A stretch of DNA of 64,000 nt, taken from assembly GCA_027923505.1 (NCBI GenBank), contig BROI01000001.1:2226001-2290000 (forward strand), read 5' to 3'. The DNA comes from Mayamaea pseudoterrestris (lineage: Eukaryota > Bacillariophyta > Bacillariophyceae > Sellaphorales > Sellaphoraceae). Below, piece by piece: positions 54,637 to 64,000 of the stretch. Every line of letters begins with the position of its first letter. Within the stretch, counting starts at the first letter, position 1. The notes beneath the pieces were generated by a model that did no database searches, was not told where the DNA came from, and saw only the letters and a list, made by a program, of their open reading frames with translations. The position numbers and the translations under genes were made by a program.

Positions 54637-55371
54637 ATGAATTGGTTCAAGAAGGAAGACCCAAAAGAGCTTGCGCGCAAGGCCAAGCGAGAGACAAAGA
54701 AGGAAGTCCGGGTAAGTCGTCAATGATGGAGGCGCGCAAATGAACGAAAGATGGCTTGACGACATGAATACTCATTTTTCTCGCTATCGCTGCAGTCAAA
54801 TCAGCGTGACTTGGATCGGGAGATTCGTGACTTGGAGCGGCAGGAAAAGCAAACGATTCTCGAGCTCAAGCAGCGAGCCAAGGTTTGTTCCAACCAAAAT
54901 GATCCGTCACTCAAGGCGCTCGCCAAACAGATTTGTCAGATTCGCGAACAGCGCAGCAAAATCACAAGTACCAAGGCGCAACTGTCAGCCTTGGGAATGT
55001 CGGCGCAAGTGCAAGCTAGTCAAATGGCTGCTGTTTCGGCACTTTCGTCAGTGACGGACGCCATGAAGAGCGCCAATTCCGTCATGGACATGAAAAAGAC
55101 GACCAAAATCATGGCAAGTCTACAGAAGGAAAGCATGACTGCCAAGGTGCGAGAGGAAATGATGGATGATGTACTAGCGGATGTATTCGACTCGGAGGGA
55201 ATGGAGGATGAAGCAGACTTGCTGGCCTCGCAAGTCTTGGCGGAACTGGGCGTCGAAATGGATTCGCAAATGGTTGGCTTGAACGCGCCATCGCAAAAGA
55301 TGGCGCAGGAGGAGGCGGATCTTTTGGACGATATGCTTCCCGACTTGAAGGCGCGATTGAATGCATTGTAA
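54637..55371 (+). CDS. ESCRT-III subunit Vps2/CHMP2
   Basis: Two exons (54637-54711, 54796-55371; GTAAGT...CTGCAG) give 216 aa. It starts MNWFKKEDPKELARKAKRETKKEVR and continues with the charged ESCRT-III helices (SNQRDLDREIRDLERQEKQTILELKQRAK, LAKQICQIREQRSKITSTKAQL). Later come DMKKTTKIMASLQKE and VREEMMDDVLADVFDSEGMEDEADLLASQVLAELGVEM, which fit Vps2, probably the CHMP2B-like branch. The C-terminus DLKARLNAL is a MIM1 motif that recruits the Vps4 ATPase. Vps2 caps Snf7 filaments in multivesicular-body sorting and cytokinesis. The ESCRT-III partner Vps20 is coded 4 kb away on the opposite strand. Confidence 0.9.
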
Positions 55372-55435
55372 AAATGATTGCTGCTGGAGCCAATGCTCCG
55401 TCGCAACTCGATTCTCTTGCAACTACCGCCTTGCT

Positions 55436-55443
55436 TACCGGTA
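55436..55443. promoter_or_regulatory. TACCGGTA palindrome
   Basis: Octamer in the short gap between the convergent Vps2 gene and the minus-strand gene ending at 55586. This copy is on the 3' side of both genes, so it weakens a purely promoter-based reading of the motif. A (TACG)n run lies about 25 bp further on. Confidence 0.25.
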
Positions 55444-55585
55444 ACTGTGCATATGACTTCATACGTACGTACGTACAAGTAGTCGTTAACAGTCGACTAT
55501 AGGTATTTTACAAAGAAAGTAGATGTACAGTTCACACGATGAAGCGGATCCAGTCATTGACGTCCGAATTCGTCGTCGTGCATAC

Positions 55586-56360
55586 TCATTCCTCATCGTA
55601 CGAGTAAGACGCCGACGGCATAGCAAACAACTGCAATCGATGAGGCTGGGGTCGCTGCACCATTTCCGACGGCGTCAAGCGTCGAGGTGCTGGCGGTGAC
55701 TGGTCTTGGTAGTGGCGACTGCTCGCGTAATGAAACGTCTCGCTGCTGCTGCTGCCTTGTCCGGAAGTTTCATCGCGACCTTCAAATCCATTATGGTCAG
55801 CATCATTGTCCATTTCGTCGTCAAATTCATCCACTTGCATGAGTTGACAGGAGACTGGATCGACGTGACCATCCATGGAATCCGACTGCACCAAGTTGAC
55901 AGCAGCATATTCCTCCATTGAATGCTGCGGCACGATGCGACTATTCGGCGTCATGGCGTGCATGTTAGTGAGTATTTCGGCAGCTTGTGACTCATCGTCC
56001 AAGCAGTCATGATCCAGAGTCCAAGAGACAGGATTGTGGCAGCTATTCCGAGGCGGACAGTGGTGCAAATGAAGACTTGCAAGGTCGGGTACGGGCGAAT
56101 TGGACGATGACGACGAAGACAAGGAATTGTAGCGGTGCAGCTTGGATGGCACAGCAATGGAATGATTCTCCTTGTCGCTGAATGGTACAAAGGTGATTTA
56201 GGAAGAATGGGTGAGTAATTGAAGAATAGTAAATAACGATCATGACTGTATGGCAGATGGCAGCAAGTCGCAATTCATTCGTCACTGCAGCATGCACTTA
56301 CAATGGAATCGAGGCACCGGTATGGGATCGATGGCTATATGATGGAAAGATGGGAGACAT
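55586..56360 (-). CDS. hypothetical Ser-rich acidic protein
   Basis: Two exons (56360-56302, 56177-55586; GTAAGT...ATTCAG) give 216 aa, reading MSPIFPSYSHRSHTGASIP then FDKENHSIAVPSKLHRYNS. The splice was chosen because it supplies an ATG to an otherwise start-less open frame and keeps phase. The protein is disordered: a Ser run, SWTLDHDCLDDESQAAEILTNMHAM, a stretch with VNLVQSDSMDGHVDPVSCQLMQ, an acidic patch (DEFDDEMDNDADHNGFEGRDE) and a tail RRLTPSEMVQRPQPHRLQLF. KEN and D-rich segments recall cell-cycle degradation signals, but this is only a resemblance. No family is recognised. Confidence 0.5.
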
Positions 56361-56900
56361 GATGTTTGCTTCTTTCAACTAGCGTGCTGCAGCGAAGAAA
56401 ATCAATGGAGTGAGAGCAAGCATTCGGCCATCAAGCTTTGGTTGCTGAGGTACGAGTATTCGAGCATGCATCACTTCAAGAATCCACGACTTGGACACGA
56501 CCGATCCAACGCTTGATACTCGTTGCATCAGGTAGTAATCCCGCGACTTGTCTACTTACTTATTCGTTTGAATGATGCGGGGTGAAGAAGCACGGCAACG
56601 TGAAAATCTGGTTGCGCTCATGGTGATGCGCGCGCGACGCGTTTTCGCCAACCACGACACGAGCCGTTATTTTTGTTCCAATGTCAAGACTCGATCATGA
56701 CGTCCATCCAGATTAGTGTTGAGCCAAGTGTACAAAACACTATTGCCTTTGATGATGCATGAATGAATAGTTGGGGGAACCTTGAACTGGTAATGAAGTT
56801 CGGCAACGGTACTCAACTTACTCGTCAGACCTCCAGTGTGCGCCCAACAGTAGTGAGCTCATTGTTTCATCGTCGCTCCTCACATTTTCGACGAGCAAAC
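56361..56900. other. divergent intergenic region
   Basis: 540 bp between the start of the minus-strand gene and the phosphatase-fusion start. In-frame ATG at 56763 could add 46 residues to the fusion protein, but a signal peptide starts at 56901, so this stretch is read as leader. No other feature is seen. Confidence 0.5.
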
Positions 56901-58457
56901 ATGGCGTCCGTCCAATGGTTACAATTGATGCTTTGTTTAGCGGCCACAGCTCATGCCTTGATACGAGCTGTACCAAGGGTAAATCGTTGTCAAACTGTCA
57001 CTCTGCTCGCCATGAAGAAGCCATATGCATCCATCAGCACTTTGTCGGACAACCGCACCTGCACTCAGCAAGGACAAGGACCCAATGCCGATCGTCTTTC
57101 GAAGAATGAAATTCGTCACGATCCATTCGCTCGTCTCAAAGACATGCAACATCATCCAAAGCTTATCGTTTTTGATCTTGACAATACACTTTGGACGCCC
57201 GAGCTTTATCAGATTCGCCAACGAAATCTTCCAGTTGCAGAACGTGACATTCGACTATTCAACGATGTTGCATCGATATTATCCTTTTGTAAAGCTTCCA
57301 AATACACAATGGGCATCGCAAGTCGGACCGATAAGGTCAAATGGGCTCATCAGCTATTGAAGGACTTTATCGTGACGGACAAGTCGACTGCAACGTCTTC
57401 ATTGCTTGAATCCTACTTTGATTTCGTCGAGATTCAACCAGGCAGCAAAAAGACGCACTTTAGCAACATGAAACAAGCATCTGGGGTTTCCTACTCGGAT
57501 ATGGTTTTCGTGGACGACGATGCCCGGTTGAATCTTTTTGAAATTAGCGGACAGCTTGGCGTCTTGTGTGTCCACACTCCACGCGGTGTCACCGTTGAAC
57601 ACTTTATCAAAGGCATGTTGGCTTTCAACGAACAAAAATGCAATGGACAAGCTTGGATGGGGAGCATTGTTACTTTCGATACTACCAAAGAGTCAAGACG
57701 AAAGACTGGAAATGTCTGCCAAGGCAGCGTCAAGTTCTACTCGAGCCAAAAGAAGTTTGGTTTCATCGTTGACACTGTCAGTGGCCACGAGTTTTTCGTT
57801 CATGAAAGTAAAGTGCCAGCGAATGTTTCTCTTCAAACGGGCGATGTCGTAAGTTATGAAGTGCTAGAAATGGATTCGCGCGGTCGAGCTTCCGCCGTCA
57901 TCGTAGCCAATTCCGATGGCCATATTGGCCAGCAGTCTCGCGAAAGTTCCAACTCAACTTTTGCAACGACTCAAACACCGACAGCTCTATCGACTGTTAC
58001 TATGCCATGCTTTACCATGAGCCAGCCATACTGTGCCCTCCTTTTGAATGGCGTCAAGACGGTGGAAAGTCGTAACAATCCAATGTTCATGGACGTTAAA
58101 CCGGGAACCAAAGTACTACTCCAATGCGGACAACGAGACTGGCATGACGTGGAGTCGTACAAGTCAATCATTGGCAATGAAATGACGGTATCAGAGCTGG
58201 AAAAGGCTATTCAGCTGCCAAGCAAATTTGTCAAGGGAGCCATTGTCGGTGTGGTGACTGTCGGCAAAACGTGGCGGGCCAGCGAGGGTGAGAGACAGAG
58301 CCGCGACTTACAGCGCAAGGTTTTAGCTCCGTTCGATGGAATCGGCTCGTTTTGTACTGAGATTGCCGCATGCAACTGGCTTGTTAAGCCAATCAAAATG
58401 GGTGGTCAGCCTGGTATTTACACGACAAGTGTACCACAGGATTACATTAGCAAGTAG
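56901..58457 (+). CDS. fusion: MDP-1-like HAD phosphatase, cold-shock domain and ASCH/EOLA-like domain
   Basis: 518 aa, single exon. MASVQWLQLMLCLAATAHA is a signal peptide. Residues about 80-250 form an HAD phosphatase of the MDP-1 type: nucleophile motif FDLDNTLWTPE, the Ser/Arg motif IASRTDKVKWA and the acidic loop VFVDDDARLN. A cold-shock domain follows at about 275-330 (GSVKFYSSQKKFGFIV and HEFFVHESKVP). The C-terminal 150 residues (MSQPYCALLLNGVKTVESR, VLLQCGQRDWHD, GAIVGVVTVGKTW, NWLVKPIKMGGQPGIY) match ASCH proteins of the EOLA type, which bind nucleic acid. MDP-1 dephosphorylates protein tyrosine and sugar/glycated residues in vitro in other organisms. The three domains in one chain, with a signal peptide, are unusual; plastid or ER location is inferred. 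Confidence 0.88.
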   Translation: MASVQWLQLMLCLAATAHALIRAVPRVNRCQTVTLLAMKKPYASISTLSDNRTCTQQGQGPNADRLSKNEIRHDPFARLKDMQHHPKLIVFDLDNTLWTPELYQIRQRNLPVAERDIRLFNDVASILSFCKASKYTMGIASRTDKVKWAHQLLKDFIVTDKSTATSSLLESYFDFVEIQPGSKKTHFSNMKQASGVSYSDMVFVDDDARLNLFEISGQLGVLCVHTPRGVTVEHFIKGMLAFNEQKCNGQAWMGSIVTFDTTKESRRKTGNVCQGSVKFYSSQKKFGFIVDTVSGHEFFVHESKVPANVSLQTGDVVSYEVLEMDSRGRASAVIVANSDGHIGQQSRESSNSTFATTQTPTALSTVTMPCFTMSQPYCALLLNGVKTVESRNNPMFMDVKPGTKVLLQCGQRDWHDVESYKSIIGNEMTVSELEKAIQLPSKFVKGAIVGVVTVGKTWRASEGERQSRDLQRKVLAPFDGIGSFCTEIAACNWLVKPIKMGGQPGIYTTSVPQDYISK

Positions 58458-59217
58458 TTTCCATTGTGAATGTTGCGGACCTTTGAATGCGTTCATTTCT
58501 TAATGCTGGACCGAATTTACCAGTGACCGGCCCAACCAGTCCTTGAGTGACTCTCTTTTCGAACGATTTGCAGGCGTTTATAAGGTCGGCCAACTGGAAC
58601 GTAGTTGCAAAAAAACACTGAACAGTGGCAGCACCTGTTTAACTTGCATGCAATGATTCACAAGTATATAATCCAACTAAATTGAAAATCACATGTCAAG
58701 ATTATAAGTAAACAATTTTAGACGTGGAGTTGTCCAATGCAACGAATGGAAAATCTATCGGTATCAAAGACAAGTAAAACCATTCAGCGGAGGTCACACT
58801 TGTTGACGTACGAAATTATTTGCATGCTCCACTGCATCATTTCTCTGATGATTAATGATGCGTTGCTGGCTGCAAGCACTCCCGCCGGTATTGTTCAATG
58901 CCTCCTTGCAAGATTGGGTGGCCAATAGTGCCGAGACTTTGAACATTAGATTGATCGAATTTCGGAGGAGCACCGCGGCAACGTCGTCAAGCAGATTAGT
59001 GTGCTTTCCCACTATCAAAGAGTGCTGGCATTGCTGCAGCAACAGCTTTCATGGTATTGAGGAAGCAACAATGTTGACCTTGAATACGGAGCGGGGCGTT
59101 GTCTGAAATTGTGAGTCGTTTCATTCAATACGAAATAGGAATTGTTGATGTGATGCATGATTATTAATTAAACTATAGACATTATTATGTATACAGTGCT
59201 CACTCCGAAACAACATC
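58458..59217. other. convergent intergenic region, unexplained
   Basis: 760 bp between two convergent stops, long for this compact region. Open frames of 63-83 codons (for example 58855-59106 plus) have no family features. It may hold transcript 3' ends, an unrecognised RNA gene or the wreck of a gene; nothing definite is seen. Confidence 0.4.
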
Positions 59218-59904
59218 CTAGCTTGGAAGAGCCACCCGACTTTGCGCCGATGCTGGCTCCTTTGAAGCATCTCCTGTCGGCCGCACCACCTCTGGCAACT
59301 TGTGCGTGGGCACGCTGGGCAGTGGCTGATCCGTAGGCACTTCAGGAAGTTGCTCGGCAACATTTTCGTCTCCTTCAAGTTCCATCATCAATACATTTAA
59401 TTCAAGCTGCGCGTCCTCCTCCTGCTCGGCTGTCAATTCCGGTGTTTGCGCCAAAATGTCACTAATTTCTCGTTCCATGTCGACCGACTCCTTGACTTCG
59501 TCCATCAAATCGAGAACTTGATCAACGTTGAATTGTTCGTTGAGCTCCTTCAAGCAGTCTTTCCCAGCCGCGAGTACAGTCAATAGCTGGTGCTCGTTCT
59601 GCTTGGAGTCAATCGTTGACATAATTTGGTGTAGTGTTAATAATTGTTCCTCGACGGAATCCAGTAACGTTTGCTTGTACTTTTTCAATCGCAACAGTCC
59701 AAGAGCTCGCGTCTTGTTATCTAAGTGTTTCTGAAGCAATGCTTGCTGGAGTAGTCGTTCCTTGTCTCGCTCTAGTTGGGTTCGATACTTGTATAGTCGA
59801 TCGCGCGTGTTTTTGAGGTCGAGCATGGTGCGATCGACGGAGGAAATCTTCGCCAGTGAGGCTTTTGGAACTGATTCTGCTGCTCTGCTTGTGAATGCGC
59901 CCAT
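59218..59904 (-). CDS. ESCRT-III subunit Vps20/CHMP6
   Basis: 228 aa from the ATG at 59904. It begins MGAFTSRAAES with Gly2 and Ser6, a good N-myristoylation signal, as in Vps20. Charged helices SVDRTMLDLKNTRDRLYKYRTQLERDKERLLQQALLQ and ALGLLRLKKYKQTLLDSVEEQLLTLHQIMSTIDSKQ follow, then the acidic ELNVLMMELEGDENVAEQLPEVPTDQPLPSVPTHKLPE. The LPEVP-type Pro-rich tail is a MIM2-like Vps4 contact. An in-frame longer start (60054) would give a hydrophobic lead that buries Gly2, so the MGAF start is preferred. Vps20 nucleates Snf7 filaments downstream of ESCRT-II. Confidence 0.9.
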   Translation of the reverse strand: MGAFTSRAAESVPKASLAKISSVDRTMLDLKNTRDRLYKYRTQLERDKERLLQQALLQKHLDNKTRALGLLRLKKYKQTLLDSVEEQLLTLHQIMSTIDSKQNEHQLLTVLAAGKDCLKELNEQFNVDQVLDLMDEVKESVDMEREISDILAQTPELTAEQEEDAQLELNVLMMELEGDENVAEQLPEVPTDQPLPSVPTHKLPEVVRPTGDASKEPASAQSRVALPS

Positions 59905-60312
59905 GTTATAATAGAATGTCAGGATTGTATGAGCAAGAAGGGCAGATACGGTCAATGGCAAAGCCCAGACGAAAGTGGGCAAACGAACCGCAAAACGCTT
60001 CCGTTTTGTTGCGAGTGGTGGAAGGAGGGAGATGTCGTAGCGGCTGCAAATCATATCGCACCACTATTCGGGTGTTGCTCGAGGCGGCCTTGGCGCCATG
60101 GCTGTGACACGACAAACTGCCGCTTTCGTGCAGAGGCACGGAGGCTCGCAACTTGCTTCTAAAAGTCATGCTACATTGTCAGTTACCTACTTGAAACATT
60201 TGAAAATTTAGTAAGCGTCTAGAAAGAGCCTACAGGGAAGGATAGCGTCTGCAAAACGTCATTGCAAAATATCTTCATCAAGAGCAAAGAGCAAAGAGCA
60301 AGCGCATCAGCA
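59905..60312. other. divergent intergenic region
   Basis: 408 bp between the Vps20 start and the ATRX-like start. A short direct repeat (AGCAAAGAGC) lies just before the latter. No gene is seen. Confidence 0.5.
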
Positions 60313-63300
60313 ATGGACGGCTTTGTGAAGCATTCGCCAAGCAAGCATAGCAGCAAACGGAAGTTAGACGGCGACAAGGAGGAGCTTTCCATGATGCAGC
60401 AGGAAGAATATCAGTCTCTAAAGCCGTCTAGCAATTTTCGATCGACAACAGACTTGATGTCGTCATGCTGGGTATGCACCTGCACATTGAAACTGCCTCC
60501 TCCACAACTTTGCATGTACTCTACGCACTGCCATCCACATTTGACAGTTCCAGTCTGCGTCCTTTGCTCCGAAACACTCTTGTACGTGGAATCCGATGCT
60601 TGCTGGGGCTGCGCCAAGGACGATGATGCACTATTGCTCTGCTGCAGCGACTGCGACAAGGAGTTTTGCACAACCTGCGTTGGATTTGCTATTGGAAACT
60701 CTGAAGCGGTCCAAACACTGATTGACAGTGACGACGACTGGAAATGTCTCTCGTGTCAGCCGCCAGAGCACTTGCGCCGCGTCATGCAGTCACTGCTGGA
60801 ACAGCAGGACGAGGATGCAGGTAACACCACTAGTCCTCGAACATTTGACGCGGTCATACACGAGCTGCAAGTCGTCGAGGAGGAACGGAATCATTGTTTG
60901 GAAGCTCTTGATATGGAGCTTGAACATTTACGACTGATTAGTAACGAGCTTGGCGGCACCCAGAACTGTGAAGAGACAGTGCTGGAAGAATGGAGCTACT
61001 GGAAGCAGATGCAATTGGATCATGAGAAGCGACTGCTTGACAAGGTGAGCAGCTTGCAGGACGAGCTTGCAGTCACTCATAAAGTCAAGGATATTGCCGC
61101 CTTGTACAAAGACCTTGGACTTTACTCGAAACGTCGTAGCAGTGAGGTTCCAAACGACGAATTCACGGACGACGACGCGGAAACCGAGGTCGAACCAGAC
61201 TATGTTCGCTTAGCCGGCAAGGCGATTTGCCGTCGCGAAAAGGAGGAGCGGCAGCAACGACTCGACAAAAGTCCCATGACCATTTTGGACAAGGCAATCT
61301 ACAAGAGAGACGATTTATTCAGCGACGTTGAGGAACTGGCGAGTGAGGACGAGGACGATTTGCCAAACTCAGAGGAGAAGGGATGGCGCATGAGCAATGG
61401 ATTTCGAACGAACAGAATGACAGCGTCACCCAGCGATATCCAGGAAGCATGGCAACTAGAAAATGAGCGGCTTGATAGCATCAATCGAGCGCGTCCGAAA
61501 ACGGCTTTTAGTTCCGCAGACGACAAGGACGCCATGCAATTAGAGGAACACCAGATTGCTGGCGGATCGGTTCGAAAGGACGTTTACCGCGTCGCGGTGG
61601 CTCGCTCCAAGAAGAGACAACGAGTGCATACACCCACGGAAGGCACGTCTGTGGAGGATGGTTTGTCAATGATGTTGCCGAAACAGAAGCATCAGTTGTC
61701 TTGTGCTGACGATTTGGAGGAAGGGCCTCCTTCTTATCAAGCAAACGCCCCGGCATTGCCTCAAGGAGCAAGGGCCGGTTTGAAGAGTCGGGAGCCGAAT
61801 GGTCGGCGCTCTCAAGGTGTGAATGAACCTTTGTCGAGTCAGGTGAATGAGCCAGCCCTTTCGCAAAACTCAGCGGCGAGCATGGACAAGGCTGGAACGG
61901 CCGAAGAATCCCAAAGTAGGATCATTGTTGCCTCTCCCATTATACACGGAAAGAAACGTCGGATTGCTTTAACGGGATCGCTCGTTCTTTGTCGCAAAGG
62001 GAGAGACAAGGTTCGAACGGTCGCTGTCGCCGATGAGCTTGCTGTGCTCCTCAAGCCGCATCAACGAGAAGGAATTGTCAACATGTGGCAAAATGCTTTT
62101 AGTGATATGGAACGCCACCTTAACGGAAACCTGTCAGAAGTGGGTGGCTGTATTCTCGCTCACAATATGGGACTCGGCAAAACACTCTCCGCAATTGCTC
62201 TTATTCATACTGTTCTCACCGCAAAGTCAATGCCTGTCGTAAAGGAGACCGGAAAGCCAATGGTTGATGCAGTACTCGTCGTTGCTCCTACGAACGTAAT
62301 ATTTAATTGGGAAAACGAGTTTGAAAAGTGGACTGGTCATCTCAAGCCGCCTTTGGTAATAGACTCGATTGACAAGTACAACAAAACGTCGTATGTCAAA
62401 GCAGTGCACCGATGGCGAGATACAGGTGGTGTACTTCTCGTGACGGAGCGTAAATTAAGTAACTTATTCAAGGAGGGCATACAGTTGCAACCTGATCTTC
62501 TCGTTTGCGACGAGGCTCACGCAATGCTGAAAAATTCGTCGTGTAAAACGTTTCAAGCATTGAGCTCTATCACGACGCCGAGGAAGATCCTGCTTACCGG
62601 CAGCCCGTTCCAGAACAACTTACTAGAGTACTTCCGGATGATCTCATTCATTCGCCCCAATGTCTTTCCTGAAGCAGCAAGCGAGTCAGAGTTTGATGCT
62701 CATTACGTAAAGCCGATACAGGAAGGTGAATCATCTGACGCGACGGCAGAGCAGGTTTGGGCTCATGTAAGCAAGGCGAAGCAGATTCACGACATTGTTG
62801 AGCCTTTTGTGCACCGAAAAGACGCGTCTGTCCTTCGAGAGGTACTTCCTCCACTGCAGCAGGTAGTGCTGCATGTCCGTCAGTCACGGCCTCAGTGTCG
62901 GCTCTACCGCAAATACGAGCGTCGCCGCCACAAAGCAGAAAATGGTAAGAACTTTTTTCGTACTTATCACGATACTCGGCTGCTGCATAACCACCCTGGT
63001 TGCCTTGTGACTGCCGCCGACAAGAATCAGCGGAAAGTGGCGAAATCGGACGATGCTGTCCCGAAGGACGAGTGGTGGCAAACTGTTATGAAGCCTGGCG
63101 ATGAAGCACAGCTTTTGGAAGTTTGTTCCGGATACAAAATGATTTTGCTACTGCACATCTTGGTAGCTTCTGTGAAGCAGAATGACAAGATATTGATATT
63201 CAGCGAATCACTGCAAACACTTGACTATGTCGAGCGCATGCTTGCACTTAAGGACTGGTGCGAGCATGTTCCTACACTCGCCTCATCCGACACCGCCGAC

Positions 63301-64000
63301 CCCATTGGCGGATGGAAACGAGACCAAGACTATCTTCGTATCGATGGATCAACAAACTCCGAGGACCGCGGATGCTTGGTGGATCGCTTTAACAGCACTT
63401 TATATGAAGGTGTTGCAAATAGCGTCAAAGCGTTCCTTATCAGCACCATGGCTGGCGGAGTTGGAATGTAAGTTATCTTCGTCACTGACTCTCGCATCTT
63501 TAGCAGCATGGACTCAATGATACATCGATACCTTTTATACAGCAATTTGACTGCAGCCAATCGCGTTGTACTTCTGGACTCGCACTTTAACCCTTCTGTG
63601 ACGACGCAAGCCTTATTTCGTTCATACCGGTACGGTCAAGTAAAGCCAGTTTACGTTTATCGACTGCTTACTGAAGGATCTATTGAGCAGAAAATTTATA
63701 ATCGTTCCGTTGTAAAGAATGGACTTGCCCTGCGGGTCATTGACGATAAGTCCTTCGTCCGCATGTTCACGAAAAGCGAATTGGCCGACTTGACGGAAAA
63801 TCTGATGTGGGCGCAGTGTGACTCATGTGGTCGTTGGCGAGTGTTGCTTGAAGAATTAAAAGACGATCTCCCCGAACAGTGGTTTTGTAAGGATAACAGT
63901 GACCCGCAGAACAACAGTTGCGCCCACCCGGAACGTTCTCCAGCCTGGTACGAGAAAGTCATCCACGGAATGGCCACCGTTTCTGAATCTCCTTTGAAAG
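60313..64000 (+). CDS. ATRX-like SNF2 chromatin-remodelling ATPase, cut by window end
   Basis: Exon 1 (60313-63467) and exon 2 (63543 to beyond 64000), joined in phase by GTAAGT...TATACAG so that GGVGI/NLTAANRV is restored. The start is the first ATG (MDGFVKHSPSK). Residues about 50-155 hold a Cys-rich ADD/PHD-type finger (CWVCTC...CVLC...CWGCAKDDDALLLCCSDCDKEFCTTC...WKCLSC). A coiled coil and an acidic linker precede the SNF2 core: AHNMGLGKTLSAIA (near 618), VAPTNVIFNWE, DEAH (near 731), LLTGSPFQNNLLEYF, and the helicase C-lobe LISTMAGGVG, RSYRYGQ. After the core comes a CW-type zinc finger (WAQCDSCGRWRVL...WFCKDN...CAHPE). ADD plus SNF2 is the ATRX layout. More than 1200 aa are visible; the end is missing. 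Confidence 0.9.

Noticed and set aside
55463-55477. (TACG)n run
   Set aside because: Only about three to four units; an ordinary microsatellite without further pattern.
56763-56900. In-frame extension of the phosphatase fusion
   Set aside because: Using 56901 exposes a proper signal peptide and a better start context; the extension would bury it.
58855-59106. 83-codon frame in the convergent gap
   Set aside because: No homology or composition signal; equally open frames occur on the other strand.
1-64000. tRNA, rRNA, CRISPR and bacterial operon signals
   Set aside because: None was seen on reading both strands; gene structure and introns are eukaryotic, so operon and Shine-Dalgarno reasoning does not apply.

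Overview
The window is nuclear DNA of a eukaryote, most likely a photosynthetic stramenopile and probably a diatom. Three things point there. Genes are compact, with few short GT-AG introns (about 75-190 bp). At least two predicted proteins (32107-32760, 51190-51922) start with a signal peptide ending in an A-x-A-F type motif, as in heterokont plastid targeting. There are also a carotenoid isomerase D27 relative, a calcium-dependent protein kinase with 'MAPQVLQG' in its activation segment, and diatom-like Copia retrotransposons. No species can be named from the sequence alone.

Layout. 0-9 kb: a Rab8-type GTPase, then a leucine-rich-repeat/pseudokinase gene (minus strand) split in its coding sequence by a young, nearly whole Copia element (2534-7676, identical LTRs, TCTCC target duplication). 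9-14 kb: an alpha/beta hydrolase, several unrecognised small genes, a basic phospho-motif protein and the spliceosomal SmE protein. 14.1-18.6 kb: a second Copia element on the minus strand, with identical LTRs but much-decayed coding, lying in the short divergent promoter between SmE and a CDPK. 18.7-32 kb: the CDPK, a two-helix membrane protein, a small STI1-like protein, a family X DNA polymerase, a small membrane protein and an ABCF ATPase. Two arrays of the same 42-bp minisatellite lie about 150-170 bp upstream of the STI1-like and ABCF start codons. 32-46 kb: a plastid protein with an ATG-only first coding exon, a GRxDL-repeat protein, SLU7, D27, an extended [2Fe-2S] ferredoxin, a STRA6-like nine-helix protein and an ARMC6-like protein. 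46-64 kb: a terminal nucleotidyltransferase (TUTase/non-canonical poly(A) polymerase), an unknown protein, a plastid PDZ protein, V-ATPase subunit H, ESCRT-III Vps2, an unknown protein, a phosphatase/cold-shock/ASCH fusion, ESCRT-III Vps20 and an ATRX-like SNF2 ATPase cut by the window end.

The genes do not form one pathway. Loose themes are RNA processing (SmE, SLU7, TUTase, ABCF), endomembrane traffic (Rab8, Vps2, Vps20, V-ATPase H) and plastid biology (D27, the PDZ protein and the 127-residue protein). The features best worth a second look are the SLU7 that appears to have a Tudor-like segment in place of its zinc knuckle, the phosphatase-CSD-ASCH fusion, the paired promoter minisatellites carrying bZIP-like TGACG cores every 42 bp, the interrupted LRR-pseudokinase gene, and a palindromic octamer TACCGGTA that recurs in intergenic DNA. 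Splice sites were placed by eye from GT-AG signals, frame continuity and family homology.
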